DNA from: Cyanidium caldarium
Lineage: Eukaryota > Rhodophyta > Bangiophyceae > Cyanidiales > Cyanidiaceae
Direction: 5' to 3'
DNA length: 64,000 nucleotides
NCBI GenBank assembly: GCA_026184775.1
Contig: JANCYW010000001.1
Coordinates: forward strand, 62,001 to 126,000
Both the position numbers and the translations under genes were made by a program. Positions 34,901 to 44,819 of this stretch are shown piece by piece. Position 1 is the stretch's first letter; the number at the start of each line of letters is the position of its first letter. Under the pieces are notes generated by a model. The model made no database searches, was not told the origin of the DNA, and worked only from the letters and a program-made list of their open reading frames with translations.

Positions 34901-35520
34901 GACGAAGTACCGAGTCGTGTGGGTTACGTACAGTGCAAGTGTCGCTGACCGAAGCGAGGTGTCGGTGTCTCTGCAACGACCTCGCAAACGTAGCGCGACA
35001 ACGACAACGGCTGCGCCGACGACCCGAATCGAGGCGATGACGGCCGTCCCGCAACCATCGCCGCCGATGATGATTGTGCGCGGGCGCCGCTCGCGGCCGT
35101 CGAATCGCCGCACACGAACGCACCGGACGCCGCGGGAGATGGGCGTCGGGTCGGTGCGTGCGCGCGCGGCAGGGCGTGTGTTCTGGGAGAGGTCATACGT
35201 GATAGAACACGAGGAAGTGTGGAATTGGGTAGAACGCCAGTGATGGAGTTGATGTGTCAGTGTGGCACTGGCACCAGCACTTCACGAGGTGCCTAGGTCG
35301 CTCGGGGAGGCTCCGTCTCGTGTTCGGGCAGGCGTGGGGGAGTGTCGCGCTGGGACGTTGCCGGGCGGCCGGACAAGGGCCGGCGAGGCCAAACACCCTC
35401 CTGCGCACTTGACCGGCTCTTACAAAGACGCGAGGATATTTTTCTATCGACGCCTCGGTGGCACCTTCTGAGAGGCGAGCGGCACCATCGCCCAAAGAGG
35501 CGGCGCATGCGTTTGGCATA
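34901..35520. promoter_or_regulatory. divergent intergenic region, aldolase / AK-NADK
   Basis: 620 bp between two divergent starts. The aldolase frame is open to 35113 and the AK-NADK frame to a GTG at 35458, but neither extension looks conserved. No other gene was recognised, and I see no clear TATA box. Confidence 0.5.
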
Positions 35521-37980
35521 ATGTGGGAGGCGGGTTTTGTGGGAGGCGCTGGCCCGGCGGCGCGCGTACCCAGTGCGCCTCTTTTATCGTCGGGGACGCA
35601 AAGGCACTCGCTGCGCAGCCGCACCGAGTGGCTCTCCGGCAGGCCGGGAGACGTGCCGCCCTTGCCACGGGCGCGCGTCCCCGCCAGCGGCCACCGCCCC
35701 ACAGCGCGCACCGCTATCCGGCGCCTGCAACAGTGCGTCAAGGGGGGCGTGCCCAAAAGGCCCCGTCGCGCGACCTCCCGGTCGTCCTCGACCGACGCTC
35801 CACCTCCGCCAGCAGCATCGCATACGGCCACCGCGGAGCCGCTGCGGGTGGTGGTGCTCGGACCGCCCGGTTCGGGCAAGACCACCCTCACCGAGAGGCT
35901 GCGACGCGCGTACGGGATTGTGCGCGTCGGTTGTGGTGACCTGTTGCGGGCGCATGCGCTCTACCACACCGATTTGGGTCGCCGGGCGCGACCCTATCTC
36001 GAAGCGCAGGAGCTGGTGCCGGACGATGTGGTCATCCCGATGGTGATGGATCGTCTATCGCAACGCGACTGCCGCCTGTATGGCTGGGTGCTGGACGGCT
36101 TTCCGCGCACGCGCGCCCAAGTGCAGGCGCTGCGCCGCCTGGACGACGCTGCCAGCGGCGGTGCAACGGCTGCCACCGCACCGGATCCGTTGCGCACGGT
36201 GGTGGTGCTGGAGGCCGACGCACGACAACTGTACGAGCGGCTGTCGCACCGCCGTATCGATCCAGAGACGCATGCGGTGTACAACATGAAGACGTACCCG
36301 CCGGCGGAGGAGGAGGTGCGCGAACGGCTGCTGCGGCTGGCCGTCGAGGACGAACCGGTGTTTGCGCAGCGCCTGCAGCAGTATCGGAAGTCGCTGCAGG
36401 AGGTGCTGCGGGAGATCGATCCGAGCGGCACCGGGGACTGTCTCTTCGCGGAGCGTGCCGATGACGGCCGGCGGCTGATTGCCGTAGATGTGACGCAGCT
36501 GGGCGTCCGTGCGGCGTTTCAGGCGGTGGTGGATCGTTTGTGGCAACTGCGCCAAGTACATCTGCCGCCGCCGCAGTCGACACCGAGCGGCAACGGCGAT
36601 GACCCCTCGGCAAAGCGCCGCACCGCCATGATGGGATTGGAGACGGTGCCGGCGGATGGCGATAGCGAGGACGAATCGCGGCCGCGGCGACTGGTGCCCC
36701 AGCCGGTCGATTGGGGCGCGACTCGAACACAGGACACAACGGCGCCGGTGGGCCATGATGCTCTCTCCGCCGCCACCTCAACACCGACCCCAAACATGGA
36801 TGGCGCGACCACCACCGCACCGCCGGCAGCGCAGCCTGCGCCTGCCCGCAACGACAGTGACCTCCAACGGACCAAGGCGCCGCTCACCCTCATCCGCTGC
36901 GACGGCGTGCAGTGTGTGCGCGAGATGGTGCACCAGGGCAACATCACCTTTCACGGCAGCGCCACCGAGCAGGTGATGCTGCGGTGGAATCGACGTCCAC
37001 GCACCGTGCTGTTGCTGGTGAAAAAGGGCGCCCACCTCACCGACATCGCCAAGCAAGCGGTGCTGCATTTGCGCGACACCGAACGGCTGCAGGTGTTCGT
37101 GGAGCCGTGGATGCAGACCGCGCTGTTCGCGCTGGGCATTTACGTGGATTCGTACACCACCGCCGACCAGCTGCACCGCTCGATGGATTTCGTGGTGTGT
37201 CTCGGCGGCGACGGCCTCATCCTGCACGCCTCGAACCTGTTCAAATCGGCGGTGCCGCCGCTCGTGTCGTTCAACCTGGGATCGCTCGGTTTCCTGACGC
37301 CCTTCGAGTGGTCCACCTTCCCGGACGACATTCACACCATGCTGCGCCACGACGTCATGCTGTCGTTGCGCATGCGGTTGCGGGCGCGCGTGCGCCGCCG
37401 CAATGGCGATATCGCGCGCGAGTTCCACGTGCTCAACGAGGTGGTGGTGGACCGCGGCGCCTCACCGTTCCTCTGTCAGCTGGATTGTTATTGGGATGAC
37501 GAGCCGCTGGCCGACGTGCAGGCCGACGGCATTATCGTGGCCACGCCCACCGGCTCCACCGCGTATTCGCTGGCGGCTGGCGGCGCGATGGTGCACCCCA
37601 GCGTGCCGGCCATCTGCTTCACCCCGGTGTGTCCACACTCGCTCGGTCTGCGCCCGCTGGTGCTGCCCGACTCGGCGCGCATCCGCGTCGACGTCCATGT
37701 CGGGGCGCGTTCGCACGCCTGGGCCAGTTTCGACGGCAAGAATCGGTTGCAGCTGCGTCGCGGCGATTCGCTGCTGGTGGAGATGAGCGAGCACCCGGTG
37801 CCGACGGTGAACGCCACTGATCAGGCGGCCGACTGGTTCGGCTCGCTGAGTCGCGGTTTCGGGTATAGCGTGCGCGGGGCGCGGCAGAAACCGCGCGGCG
37901 CTCATACGCATGGCGGCTTCGGGGATGCGGAAGAGGGTGAGGAGAAGAAGGAGGAGGAGGCGCGCGACAAAGAGACGTAA
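35521..37980 (+). CDS. adenylate kinase-NAD kinase fusion, plastid-targeted
   Basis: 819 aa in one frame. The leader MWEAGFVGGAGPAARVPSAP has a Phe at position 6 in a basic Ser/Ala-rich stretch, as in red-algal plastid transit peptides. An adenylate kinase domain follows (about residues 108-310) with P-loop VVVLGPPGSGKTTLTERL, GDLLRAHALY, GWVLDGFPRTRAQ and a LID-like RLSHRRIDPETHAVYNMKTY. An Ala/Thr-rich linker leads to an NAD kinase domain (about residues 470-770): VVCLGGDGLILHASNLFK, VSFNLGSLGFLTPF, FHVLNEVVVDRGASPFL, DGIIVATPTGSTAYSLAAGG and MVHPSVPAICFTPVCPHSLG. NAD kinase makes NADP from NAD and ATP, and adenylate kinase interconverts ATP, ADP and AMP. The fusion could tie NADP supply to adenylate charge in the plastid (inference). 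Both halves keep their key motifs. Confidence 0.9.
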   Translation: MWEAGFVGGAGPAARVPSAPLLSSGTQRHSLRSRTEWLSGRPGDVPPLPRARVPASGHRPTARTAIRRLQQCVKGGVPKRPRRATSRSSSTDAPPPPAASHTATAEPLRVVVLGPPGSGKTTLTERLRRAYGIVRVGCGDLLRAHALYHTDLGRRARPYLEAQELVPDDVVIPMVMDRLSQRDCRLYGWVLDGFPRTRAQVQALRRLDDAASGGATAATAPDPLRTVVVLEADARQLYERLSHRRIDPETHAVYNMKTYPPAEEEVRERLLRLAVEDEPVFAQRLQQYRKSLQEVLREIDPSGTGDCLFAERADDGRRLIAVDVTQLGVRAAFQAVVDRLWQLRQVHLPPPQSTPSGNGDDPSAKRRTAMMGLETVPADGDSEDESRPRRLVPQPVDWGATRTQDTTAPVGHDALSAATSTPTPNMDGATTTAPPAAQPAPARNDSDLQRTKAPLTLIRCDGVQCVREMVHQGNITFHGSATEQVMLRWNRRPRTVLLLVKKGAHLTDIAKQAVLHLRDTERLQVFVEPWMQTALFALGIYVDSYTTADQLHRSMDFVVCLGGDGLILHASNLFKSAVPPLVSFNLGSLGFLTPFEWSTFPDDIHTMLRHDVMLSLRMRLRARVRRRNGDIAREFHVLNEVVVDRGASPFLCQLDCYWDDEPLADVQADGIIVATPTGSTAYSLAAGGAMVHPSVPAICFTPVCPHSLGLRPLVLPDSARIRVDVHVGARSHAWASFDGKNRLQLRRGDSLLVEMSEHPVPTVNATDQAADWFGSLSRGFGYSVRGARQKPRGAHTHGGFGDAEEGEEKKEEEARDKET

Positions 37981-38065
37981 ACGATACCGAGAGAGAGAGA
38001 CAGAGACAGAGACGCGAGAATCGTACGGTTCTCTATCTCGATGCAGGCGGCAGTCATCGTCGATA

Positions 38066-39190
38066 TTAAGGTACATCGGCGGTGCGCATACGCCGCCGTA
38101 TGGCTCGCTGTTGGGCGCGCGCCTCCCCCACGCGCACACACACCACGTGGCCGTTGTCGAGCGCCACGATCTGCTCACACCCGCGGGCGCTCGGCAGAAA
38201 GCCGCCGCAGCACTGCCAGAAAAAGCCGTCCCAATCGAACAGGCGCGTCACGTACAAAAACAGGATGATCAGCCACGCCACCGGGAACAACAGTATGGTA
38301 CAGAGGAAAAAGGCATAGTCGTACGCATCCAAATGGTGCGCTCGGTACAGCGTGACCACCTGCGGCAAGGCGGCAGCGGTGGAGGTGTCTGCCATGGCAG
38401 TGGCGGCGGTCCGTTCCGGTGTGCCGCTCGTCCTGCCGGTGCCCTCTTCCTCCACCGCCACTTGGCGCTGTCGTTGGCGCACCGTCTCCCAGTAAGCTAC
38501 CCGGTGGCGCGCGCGCCAATCCACCACATACGGCGGTTCGACGTCGGCAGCGGTGGCGGTTGGCGGTGGTGTCTCTGGCGAGGCGGCGGTCGGCCCGCGA
38601 CATGTCGCCGCGGCGCGCGATACCGCCTGCATCCACTGTTTGGCCTCGAGGTCGCACACCAGACACCGAGTGTACCGCGTCGAAAGCGGAATGGTGAGTG
38701 GCGGTGGCGGCGTATCGTCAGATGACGCCCGACCGCCGTCTAGCCACAGCCGACACAGCACTTGCAGCGGTGGATCCATGCTGGTCACCGCAGTCGTTGC
38801 CGCTGCCGCTGTGCTGCTCACCGGCTCCATGCCGCGATACCGCCCCACACCGCCACTGACACCGGCGGTGCGACCCAGGGTGCCATGGACCGCGGCCACG
38901 GTGCCACCTCGTCGCGACTCCTCCGGGTGCCAGCCGATGAAGGTGTCCTCGTTCTCTTTTTCGCTCAAGTTGGTAGAGCTGCTGCTGCTGCTGCTGCTGC
39001 TTATGCTGGTCAGGGTGCTCCGAGCACCACCGCCAAGTGTCGGGACATCGGTTTGGGCCTCCACCGAGCGAGCAACCGACGAGCGCTTGCCTTCACGTGT
39101 CCGCCGCGAGGCAGAGGCGATGGCGCCTGTTGCACCCGTGCTGCCCACGGCCAGTCGCCCGGGCGTTACGGCGCTCTGGTCGGATTCCAT
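38066..39190 (-). CDS. unrecognised protein with one C-terminal membrane segment
   Basis: 374 aa, no family recognised. The N-terminal 60% is low-complexity (Ser, Ala, Thr), including a Ser run encoded by CTG/AGC repeats. A central part has a CxxC (RYTRCLVCDLEAKQWMQAVS) and a Trp/Tyr/Arg-rich stretch (VVDWRARHRVAYWETVRQRQ). A strong hydrophobic segment lies near residues 292-315 (FFLCTILLFPVAWLIILFLY), followed by a Cys-containing loop and a basic tail. This points to a tail-anchored or single-pass membrane protein. It is tail to tail with AK-NADK, 85 bp apart. Its length, use of GC-rich codons and intact frame support a real gene. Confidence 0.55.
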   Translation of the reverse strand: MESDQSAVTPGRLAVGSTGATGAIASASRRTREGKRSSVARSVEAQTDVPTLGGGARSTLTSISSSSSSSSSTNLSEKENEDTFIGWHPEESRRGGTVAAVHGTLGRTAGVSGGVGRYRGMEPVSSTAAAATTAVTSMDPPLQVLCRLWLDGGRASSDDTPPPPLTIPLSTRYTRCLVCDLEAKQWMQAVSRAAATCRGPTAASPETPPPTATAADVEPPYVVDWRARHRVAYWETVRQRQRQVAVEEEGTGRTSGTPERTAATAMADTSTAAALPQVVTLYRAHHLDAYDYAFFLCTILLFPVAWLIILFLYVTRLFDWDGFFWQCCGGFLPSARGCEQIVALDNGHVVCVRVGEARAQQRAIRRRMRTADVP

Positions 39191-39513
39191 GAGCGTCCAC
39201 TGCGCCCCCTACAGGGTTGGCCGCCAACGAGACTCAGGTGGTGCCGGGTGGCGCACGCCGGAGCAACCAGCTGCTCGGTCTATCTTTCGTGCCGAGATGA
39301 TTATCGATGAGCAGCGCTCCCAATCGCCTGATCGATATCGTCGCGAAGTGCGCACCCGGAGAGCGGAGGTCCTTCGTGAAACGGTGCCGCACGACCCGGT
39401 GCAATTCGGGTCACCTCACGCAGGAGCCTCTCCCGAGACATGGACAGGCACCGCGGCGACCTCCAGACCCAGTACAACCATCAGCCAGTTTACTTTTCAA
39501 CAGAGCAATCCAG
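39191..39513. other. intergenic, short frames only
   Basis: 323 bp between two minus-strand genes. Plus-strand frames from ATG 39297 and 39307 run through it into the antisense of the SET gene, but their peptides match nothing. I treat it as promoter of the gene at 38066-39190. Confidence 0.45.
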
Positions 39514-40312
39514 TCAGTGCATTTCATCGTCCGCTAGTCGCGCCAGCGCCTGCCGGAGGATGCGCTTCTTGCACAACCGAAAGCGTCGCGCCAGCTCCTC
39601 GCGCTCACTGTGCGCCACATGCGCTTCATCCTGCTCGACGGTGGTCGGCTTGGCGTCCAACTCGGATTGCAGCAGGCGGCGCAACGCCTTCACACTGCCG
39701 TACTGTTCTATCACCCGCTGCCTGTCGCGCACCGTGCCGTCGTGCTCCAGCACCACCAGTGTGCCCCGGTCAGCATCCACCATGGTGTACTTGTCGTGCG
39801 GGTTGTGCTCCTCCACAAACCCATACGTGAGCAGCAGCTCGTCGTTGCTGCGCGGGCCGTACGATATGAACATCTGCTCGCCTGGCGCGAAACCGCGGTT
39901 CGTCACCGCCAACACGAACGCGTCGTAGAAGAACTCGTACCGCACGTCGGACTGCACGGCGGAGGTGTGGTTGAACATGTCGATCACCGGCGCGATGACG
40001 TACTTGCGCAGCTCGATGCCCTGGGTGTGCTTGAGGATGCGCGGATATAGGAAGTCGTACGCCGACTGCGCCAGCATCAGCACCAGAAAGGCCTGCAAGG
40101 CGACATCGCTCTGCAGCCAGCCGAAGCTCCACGAGCTTAGCGCCAGTGCCGCCGAGAACGCCGCCAGACGCACCCGGTCGCGGAAAGGCGTCGACTCGCA
40201 TGGCCCGCTGAATGCCCGGCTGCGCGCGCACTCGAGCGCCCAGTAGAATTCATCGCGGGTGATGCGGTCGGTGAAGGCACGCCAATCCGCCCCGCCGGAC
40301 GAGCGACCATGA

Positions 40313-40343
<31 letters not shown>

Positions 40344-41121
40344 CGAACGTGCTCAGCAGGTAACGCCGATACAGCGCGTCCCACTGTTTCTGCTGTTCCG
40401 CCACCGCCTGCTCCAAAAACGCGTACTGCAGCGCGGCGCGTTCGTCGTCGTTCCAGTGCAGCGGGGTGGCGTCGAAAGCGTCGGGCAGGGCATGGGACCA
40501 GGTGGCACGCATCGGCGCATCCCCCTGTGATGGTTGCGATGCGCCGGTGAGCCGGTCGCGCTCCCATATACGCAGTGGCCGCTGCAGGATGTGCGCTTCC
40601 AAGAACTTGCGCTTCTGCGCGTCCTCCTTGAAGCGCTCAAACAGCACCATCAGCGCCAGGCGCACCCACCACGGGCACGTCGACCAGAATGCCGGCGAAC
40701 AGAAACGCGACGGCAGCGGGCAGGCGCGGTGGCCGCTGTCGGAACGCGTGTGCAGCGCCATGCGAGCCGGCAGGCGCACCAACGGCCGACCAGCCGGCAG
40801 CGCCTCTAACGCCACCACCCCGCGCAGCTGCGACGGCGGAAAGCGCACAATGGCCAGCGCGGCGGTCTCCGCGCCCTGTTGCCGCGCCCACGCCAATAAC
40901 CGAGCGCCCTCCTCTGCTATCGGGTACGGTGACGCAGTGGGAGATGCTGCAGCGGACGCATCCGTGGAGGCGGCGCGAGCAGCCGCAGAAAGGTCGGCGG
41001 TGGGAGCGGCGTCTGCCGGTCTCGGCTGGCCAGCACACATTGCCAGACGCGCGGGTGCCGGTCTACCACCCAAACGGCGCTCGCGCCGCTGCATGAGACA
41101 GGAGACGTTGGGAACAAACAT
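39514..41121 (-). CDS. SET-domain methyltransferase, Rubisco-LSMT-like, plastid-targeted
   Basis: 535 aa from the ATG at 41121. The leader MFVPNVSCLMQRRERRLGGR begins with the Phe-containing red-algal transit motif. A SET domain with the LSMT/SETD3 layout follows: the N-terminal half in LRGVVALEALPAGRPLVRLP, then a long helical insert, then ARSRAFSGPC, YVIAPVIDMFNHTS with the Asn-His of the SET core, FVLAVTNRGFAPGEQMFISY, and GPRSNDELLLTYGFVEEHNP. A C-terminal substrate-binding helical domain follows. LSMT-type enzymes trimethylate lysines on Rubisco large subunit or chloroplast aldolases. Two hydrophobic stretches inside the insert (LAAFSAALALSS and LQAFLVLMLAQSAY) are unusual. A poly-Ser run (FGSSSSSSSSSDH) is encoded by AGC repeats. 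The substrate cannot be told from sequence. Confidence 0.8.
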
Positions 41122-41464
41122 GAGGTGCAGGTGAGATCTCGGTCCGGTGCGCGGTTCACGCCATAACTCTTTCCTTACGGCTTTCCACCTGCGCAGCACC
41201 ACCACGGCAGTTGCCCTCCCCTTGATGGTTATACTCCGTGACCGCCCCCGACACGGTTCACCTGCAGACGCTCTCCCTGCCTACCGTCGGTTGCACCCGA
41301 GCTGCCGTGATCACCGCGCAAGCCGCCGCCATCTCGTGCGCGCCGGGAAAATTGGGGGCTCGGCACGCGCGCGCCCTCTCTCCTACCGTATCATCCCGTA
41401 CGCCCGAACCGCTCTGCCCGCATCCCTGCCCGTTACCCGCTTTCCCTCTCCCGACGTTTGCTTG
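41122..41464. promoter_or_regulatory. divergent intergenic region, SET gene / RNase-kappa-like gene
   Basis: 343 bp between two divergent ATGs. The SET frame is open upstream to a GTG at 41205 without conserved residues. Nothing else was recognised. Confidence 0.5.
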
Positions 41465-41818
41465 ATGGCAGGCGTGCAGGAGTACTCCGTCCTGCTCGCG
41501 CTCTTGTCAGCGAGTGGCGTGTTGGGCATGACGGCGTTTGGAGCGCTGTTCCGCTCGCGTTACCCGTACTTGGGCGAGTTTGGCGGCGAGTTTCAGCAAG
41601 CGGCGCGCACCTGTTTTCACACCGCCATAGCGTTTGCGGTGACGCTGGTGGCGAGTTTGGCGGTGCTGGTGGTAGCCGTGTGGGTGAATCGGCGGCGTCG
41701 GCGGCGACATTTAGCGCTGGCGCCCTCGTGGCCGGGGCCGAGCACCCGCTTCACGAGCACGCCGTGGCCGGGCACCGGTGGATCGGACGGCCTGGGTAAG
41801 AAATTACCGGGGCGATGA
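41465..41818 (+). CDS. small two-helix membrane protein, RNase kappa-like
   Basis: 117 aa. It has two membrane helices with a short luminal loop: LLALLSASGVLGMTAFGALF, then RSRYPYLGEFGGEFQQAART and FHTAIAFAVTLVASLAVLVV, followed by a very basic stop-transfer (VNRRRRRRH). The pattern of helix, F/Y-rich loop with acidic residues, helix, and basic end resembles RNase kappa, the V-ATPase Vo-associated subunit. Length and topology fit; sequence identity to remembered members is low. A C-terminal Pro/Gly-rich tail is extra. If correct, it belongs to the V-ATPase on acidic organelles. Alternatives are other small two-pass membrane proteins. It is convergent with eS6, 104 bp apart. Confidence 0.4.
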   Translation: MAGVQEYSVLLALLSASGVLGMTAFGALFRSRYPYLGEFGGEFQQAARTCFHTAIAFAVTLVASLAVLVVAVWVNRRRRRRHLALAPSWPGPSTRFTSTPWPGTGGSDGLGKKLPGR

Positions 41819-41922
41819 TGCTGTCATAAATGGGTCGAAGATGGGATAGGCCTCGCACATGTTTTACTCGGGAGAGATGACGACGTCCGCGGTCACCCGC
41901 TCCCCGCATCCTCCTCCCCTCT

Positions 41923-42660
41923 CTACGTTCCTCCGGCCATGCTCTCCCGTTTGGTGGATCGGCGGCTGCGACTTTCCTTGCGGATGCGGCGCGCCTCGGC
42001 CTGCCGCTGCGCCAGCAGTTTTTCGTACTCGGCGGCCTCGGCCTTGGAACGCATCGCGCGGTCGCGCTTGGCAGCGCGCCGACGCCGCTTACGCTGCAGC
42101 GTCAGCGCCGTCACCAGACGCTGTATCTTGGGCGCCTTCTCGTACGTCTTGCCCGATTTGGTCACCACCTTGCGGCGGATGACGTACTTGCGCACGTCGT
42201 CCTCCTTGCTCAGGTTGAACAGCTTGCGGATGCGCGACGCCCGCTTCGGTCCCAGCCGCCGCGGGATCATCTTATCGGTCAGTCCGGGAATGTCGTTGTC
42301 GCCCTGGCGCACGATCACCAAGTTGACCACGCTCATCTCGCCGCTGATGATGCAACCGCGCACGCTCCGCCGCTTCCGCTCGCCGTCGCGCATACCGTAC
42401 CCGCGGCACCCGACGTCGCCCTTGTGCATCAGCAACCGCACCCGATTGGGTGTGAGCACGCCCAGGCGCGCCGGGAAGCCCTCCTTGTCTTGCGCGCCGT
42501 TGATCCGCAGCACCGTGCCGCGGAACTCCTCTCCGAAGAGGGCCTCGCCGTCGATCTCCTGCGAGAGGCGTTTGTCGTATAGCGCGCGCAGGCGGCTCTC
42601 ATCGTCCACCTCGTACTGCTTCTGGCAACCGGTGGCCGGATTGGCTACGTTGATCTTCAT
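41923..42660 (-). CDS. RPS6: ribosomal protein eS6
   Basis: 245 aa, the family length. Start [20 protein letters not shown] and later [60 protein letters not shown] and [20 protein letters not shown] are diagnostic. It is a 40S component. The C-terminal tail has the Arg/Ser-rich motif RRSTKRES, resembling the S6-kinase target region, so phosphorylation is likely. Codon bias is strong, as expected for high expression. It is head to head with eS8, 336 bp apart, so both may respond to the same promoter. Confidence 0.97.
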   Translation of the reverse strand: MKINVANPATGCQKQYEVDDESRLRALYDKRLSQEIDGEALFGEEFRGTVLRINGAQDKEGFPARLGVLTPNRVRLLMHKGDVGCRGYGMRDGERKRRSVRGCIISGEMSVVNLVIVRQGDNDIPGLTDKMIPRRLGPKRASRIRKLFNLSKEDDVRKYVIRRKVVTKSGKTYEKAPKIQRLVTALTLQRKRRRRAAKRDRAMRSKAEAAEYEKLLAQRQAEARRIRKESRSRRSTKRESMAGGT

Positions 42661-42996
42661 GGTGGAGAAGATCGGGTTTGGGGAACGGGGTGGGGTGGCG
42701 TGGAGGAGTCACCAGGGGCGCCGACTTGACCACAGCGGCTCGGACGTGCTCTCCCCGATGAGGGTACGTCGCTATGGGGAGACGAACCCGTTGCGCCCTA
42801 CTGCCGATTCGTTTCCTCCAAGATCCCTTCCTCAGGGTGTGCGTGAGCGCTGATCGCGTCGACACCCGAAGCGTTCCCCAAACGCGCCGGAGCGACGGCG
42901 CCCGCGCCGGCGGCGGCGCGCCGATGTCGCAATTCGGGTGCGCCGCGCCTCGCAGTGCTCGTCGCTCCCCGTGCCCGATCTGCGCACCCCATCAAG
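42661..42996. promoter_or_regulatory. shared divergent promoter of eS6 and eS8
   Basis: 336 bp between two head-to-head ribosomal protein genes whose products are needed in equal amounts. I see no gene and no motif I can name with confidence. Near 42688-42700 there is a short G-rich run (GGGGAACGGGGTGGGGTGG). Confidence 0.6.
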
Positions 42997-43623
42997 ATGG
43001 GCATCTCCAGAAGTTCCGTCTACAAAAGGCGCCTAACCGGCGCCAAACGCATTCCGCTGCGCAAAAAGCGCAAGCACGAGTTGGGTCGTCCGGCGGCCAA
43101 CACCCGCCTGGGAGCGTCGCTGGTGCGGCCGGTGCGGGTGCGCGGCGGCAACTTCAAGCACCGCGCCCTGCGGCTGGAGAACGGCAACTACAGCTGGACG
43201 TCCGAGACGGTGACGCGCAAGACGCGGATCTTGAGCGTGGTGTACAACGCCAGCAATAACGAGTTGGTGCGCACCAACACGCTGGTGAAGAACTCGATCG
43301 TGCAGATCGACGCGGCGCCGTTCCGGGCGTGGTACGCACAGCACTACGGAATCGATCTGGGCAAGAAGACCGCAGCAGTGGAGGGCGGCGATGGTGCGGG
43401 CACTGAAGTGCATCGCAGCCGTAGCGTGCTCGCCAAGCTGGCGTCGCGGCAGGCCAAGCGGCAGTTGGAGCGGGCGTTGGAGGAGCAATTTCAGTCGGGC
43501 CGCCTGCTGGCCTGCGTATCGTCGCGACCGGGACAGTGTGGGCGCGCTGACGGATACATCCTAGAAGGGCAGGAGTTGGAATTTTACGCGAAGAAACTGG
43601 AGAGGCGCAAGAAGACCAAGTGA
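42997..43623 (+). CDS. RPS8: ribosomal protein eS8
   Basis: 208 aa, the family size. Start [20 protein letters not shown], then [57 protein letters not shown] and [20 protein letters not shown] match eS8 closely. The C-terminal half includes [20 protein letters not shown] and a basic end (ERRKKTK). The ATG at 42997 is fixed by the conserved N-terminus. It is a 40S subunit protein in the cytosolic ribosome, head to head with eS6. Confidence 0.96.
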   Translation: MGISRSSVYKRRLTGAKRIPLRKKRKHELGRPAANTRLGASLVRPVRVRGGNFKHRALRLENGNYSWTSETVTRKTRILSVVYNASNNELVRTNTLVKNSIVQIDAAPFRAWYAQHYGIDLGKKTAAVEGGDGAGTEVHRSRSVLAKLASRQAKRQLERALEEQFQSGRLLACVSSRPGQCGRADGYILEGQELEFYAKKLERRKKTK

Positions 43624-43715
43624 GGGAGGAAGGGGAGAAGCGCGAGGCACGAGAAGAACGCCGGCTGCCTTACAGCGGTAACCGCGGCGGTGACTCGTGG
43701 GCATCGCTCTCTCTG

Positions 43716-44516
43716 TCACGGATCCTCAGGTGGCGGATTCTCCCGAGCGGCCTGCTGTTCGCGAGTAAACTCTCCGCTGAGGTGACCGTAGATCAATCGC
43801 AACAACAACAGAGACACCCCGACGCCGTTCAGGAAGCAGATGCTGCTGCCCATGGCCATGGCGGCGACGATCAGGGTGCGAAACACCGCCGCCAGGCGCT
43901 GCAACACGTAAAAGTCGATCGGTGCCTCGACGCGCGCCCAGCTCACCGCAAACGACGACATGCTCTGCCACAGAAGCCAACTGAGCCCCCATGCAGTCGC
44001 CGCCGACGCCGCAGCGTGTGCAAGATTCACCTTCGAGAGGTCGGCGGACGTGGTCAGCGCCGCACGACGGCTCCAGCTGGAGGCCCACAGCGCCCAACGC
44101 GCCAGCGGGTTGTCCGGTGGAGGCAAGTACGGCTCTTGCAGCACCCACGAATGGAGCGAAGGCTTGTCCGGCGCAGTGGCGGACAGATGCGCTGGCGCTT
44201 TCGCCGGCACCGCGTCCGCTGCGTCCGGATCGTCCGCAGTGGTGCGAAATATCTTCCGCGGCAACGCGTTGACCCGCGCTTGTCGCGCCTCCAGCGACTC
44301 GTCTTCGGTGTCGGCGATCCGCATAAGCAGAATGGGTAGAATGCCGCCCGCGCGCTGGGAGTTTGCCGTTAGTGGTCGCCTTGATCGGAGACGTAGCGAC
44401 GGTTCCGGCGGCAGACGCGGATCCCGCAACCGCCGCCGCCGTCCTCTCCCAGCGCCCGCTCCCCGCCTCGCCACCGCCCCCGAACCGAGGTACGCCAAGC
44501 GTCGCGTGGCGAACAT
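43716..44516 (-). CDS. DUF3082-like plastid membrane protein
   Basis: 266 aa from the ATG at 44516. The leader MFATRRLAYLGSGAVARRGA, with Phe at position 2 and many Arg, fits a red-algal plastid transit peptide; the longer frame upstream (Met at 44771) adds non-conserved residues. Near the C-terminus are two membrane helices (AHAAASAATAWGLSWLLWQS and RTLIVAAMAMGSSICFLNGV then GVSLLLLRLIYG). The motif V-x-x-R-L-A-A-x-x-R-T-L-I-V-x-x-x-x-x-x (VLQRLAAVFRTLIVAAMAMG) resembles DUF3082, a family known from cyanobacteria and plastids, of unknown function. Location in the thylakoid or envelope is inferred. It is head to head with ARL1, 303 bp apart. Confidence 0.45.
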   Translation of the reverse strand: MFATRRLAYLGSGAVARRGAGAGRGRRRRLRDPRLPPEPSLRLRSRRPLTANSQRAGGILPILLMRIADTEDESLEARQARVNALPRKIFRTTADDPDAADAVPAKAPAHLSATAPDKPSLHSWVLQEPYLPPPDNPLARWALWASSWSRRAALTTSADLSKVNLAHAAASAATAWGLSWLLWQSMSSFAVSWARVEAPIDFYVLQRLAAVFRTLIVAAMAMGSSICFLNGVGVSLLLLRLIYGHLSGEFTREQQAARENPPPEDP

Positions 44517-44819
44517 GTCCTCTGTCTCAATGCACAACACCGGGAAATGCCTCGTGGAGCCTTCCTCGTCGGGTCCCAGATTGCCTCTGACCCTGACAAG
44601 CGTCCCTCGACACAACCCCAACGGGCCTCCCCTCTCGTTCAGCGTTGACCGGAGCGGCGCGCTCAGCAGGTCGGTCGCGGCGGGCACTTCGGGTTCCGCA
44701 CGAGCCGACGACACCACCATCGCCCAACTCCGAGCCACAACGGTTGATATCACCCTACCAACACACACCATCACGTTTCCGAAAGGCGTCCAGTGTCTCA
44801 GTGGTATTCTTCTATTCCC
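44517..44819. promoter_or_regulatory. divergent promoter, DUF3082-like / ARL1
   Basis: 303 bp between the chosen divergent starts. If the longer minus frame (Met at 44771) were used, only 48 bp would remain, too little for two promoters, which supports the shorter start. No other feature. Confidence 0.5.

Noticed and set aside
41793-41798. GTAAGA near the end of the RNase-kappa-like gene as a donor
   Set aside because: Only about 100 bp remain before the eS6 stop, and no ACTAAC-type branch point was seen. The family is complete after the second helix.
44362-44374. CACTAAC on the minus strand inside the DUF3082-like gene as a branch point
   Set aside because: The frame reads through it with sensible residues, and no GTAAGT-type donor lies upstream on that strand.
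44514-44774. Longer N-terminus for the DUF3082-like gene
   Set aside because: It would leave 48 bp for two divergent promoters, and its residues are not leader-like; the MFATRR start fits a transit peptide.
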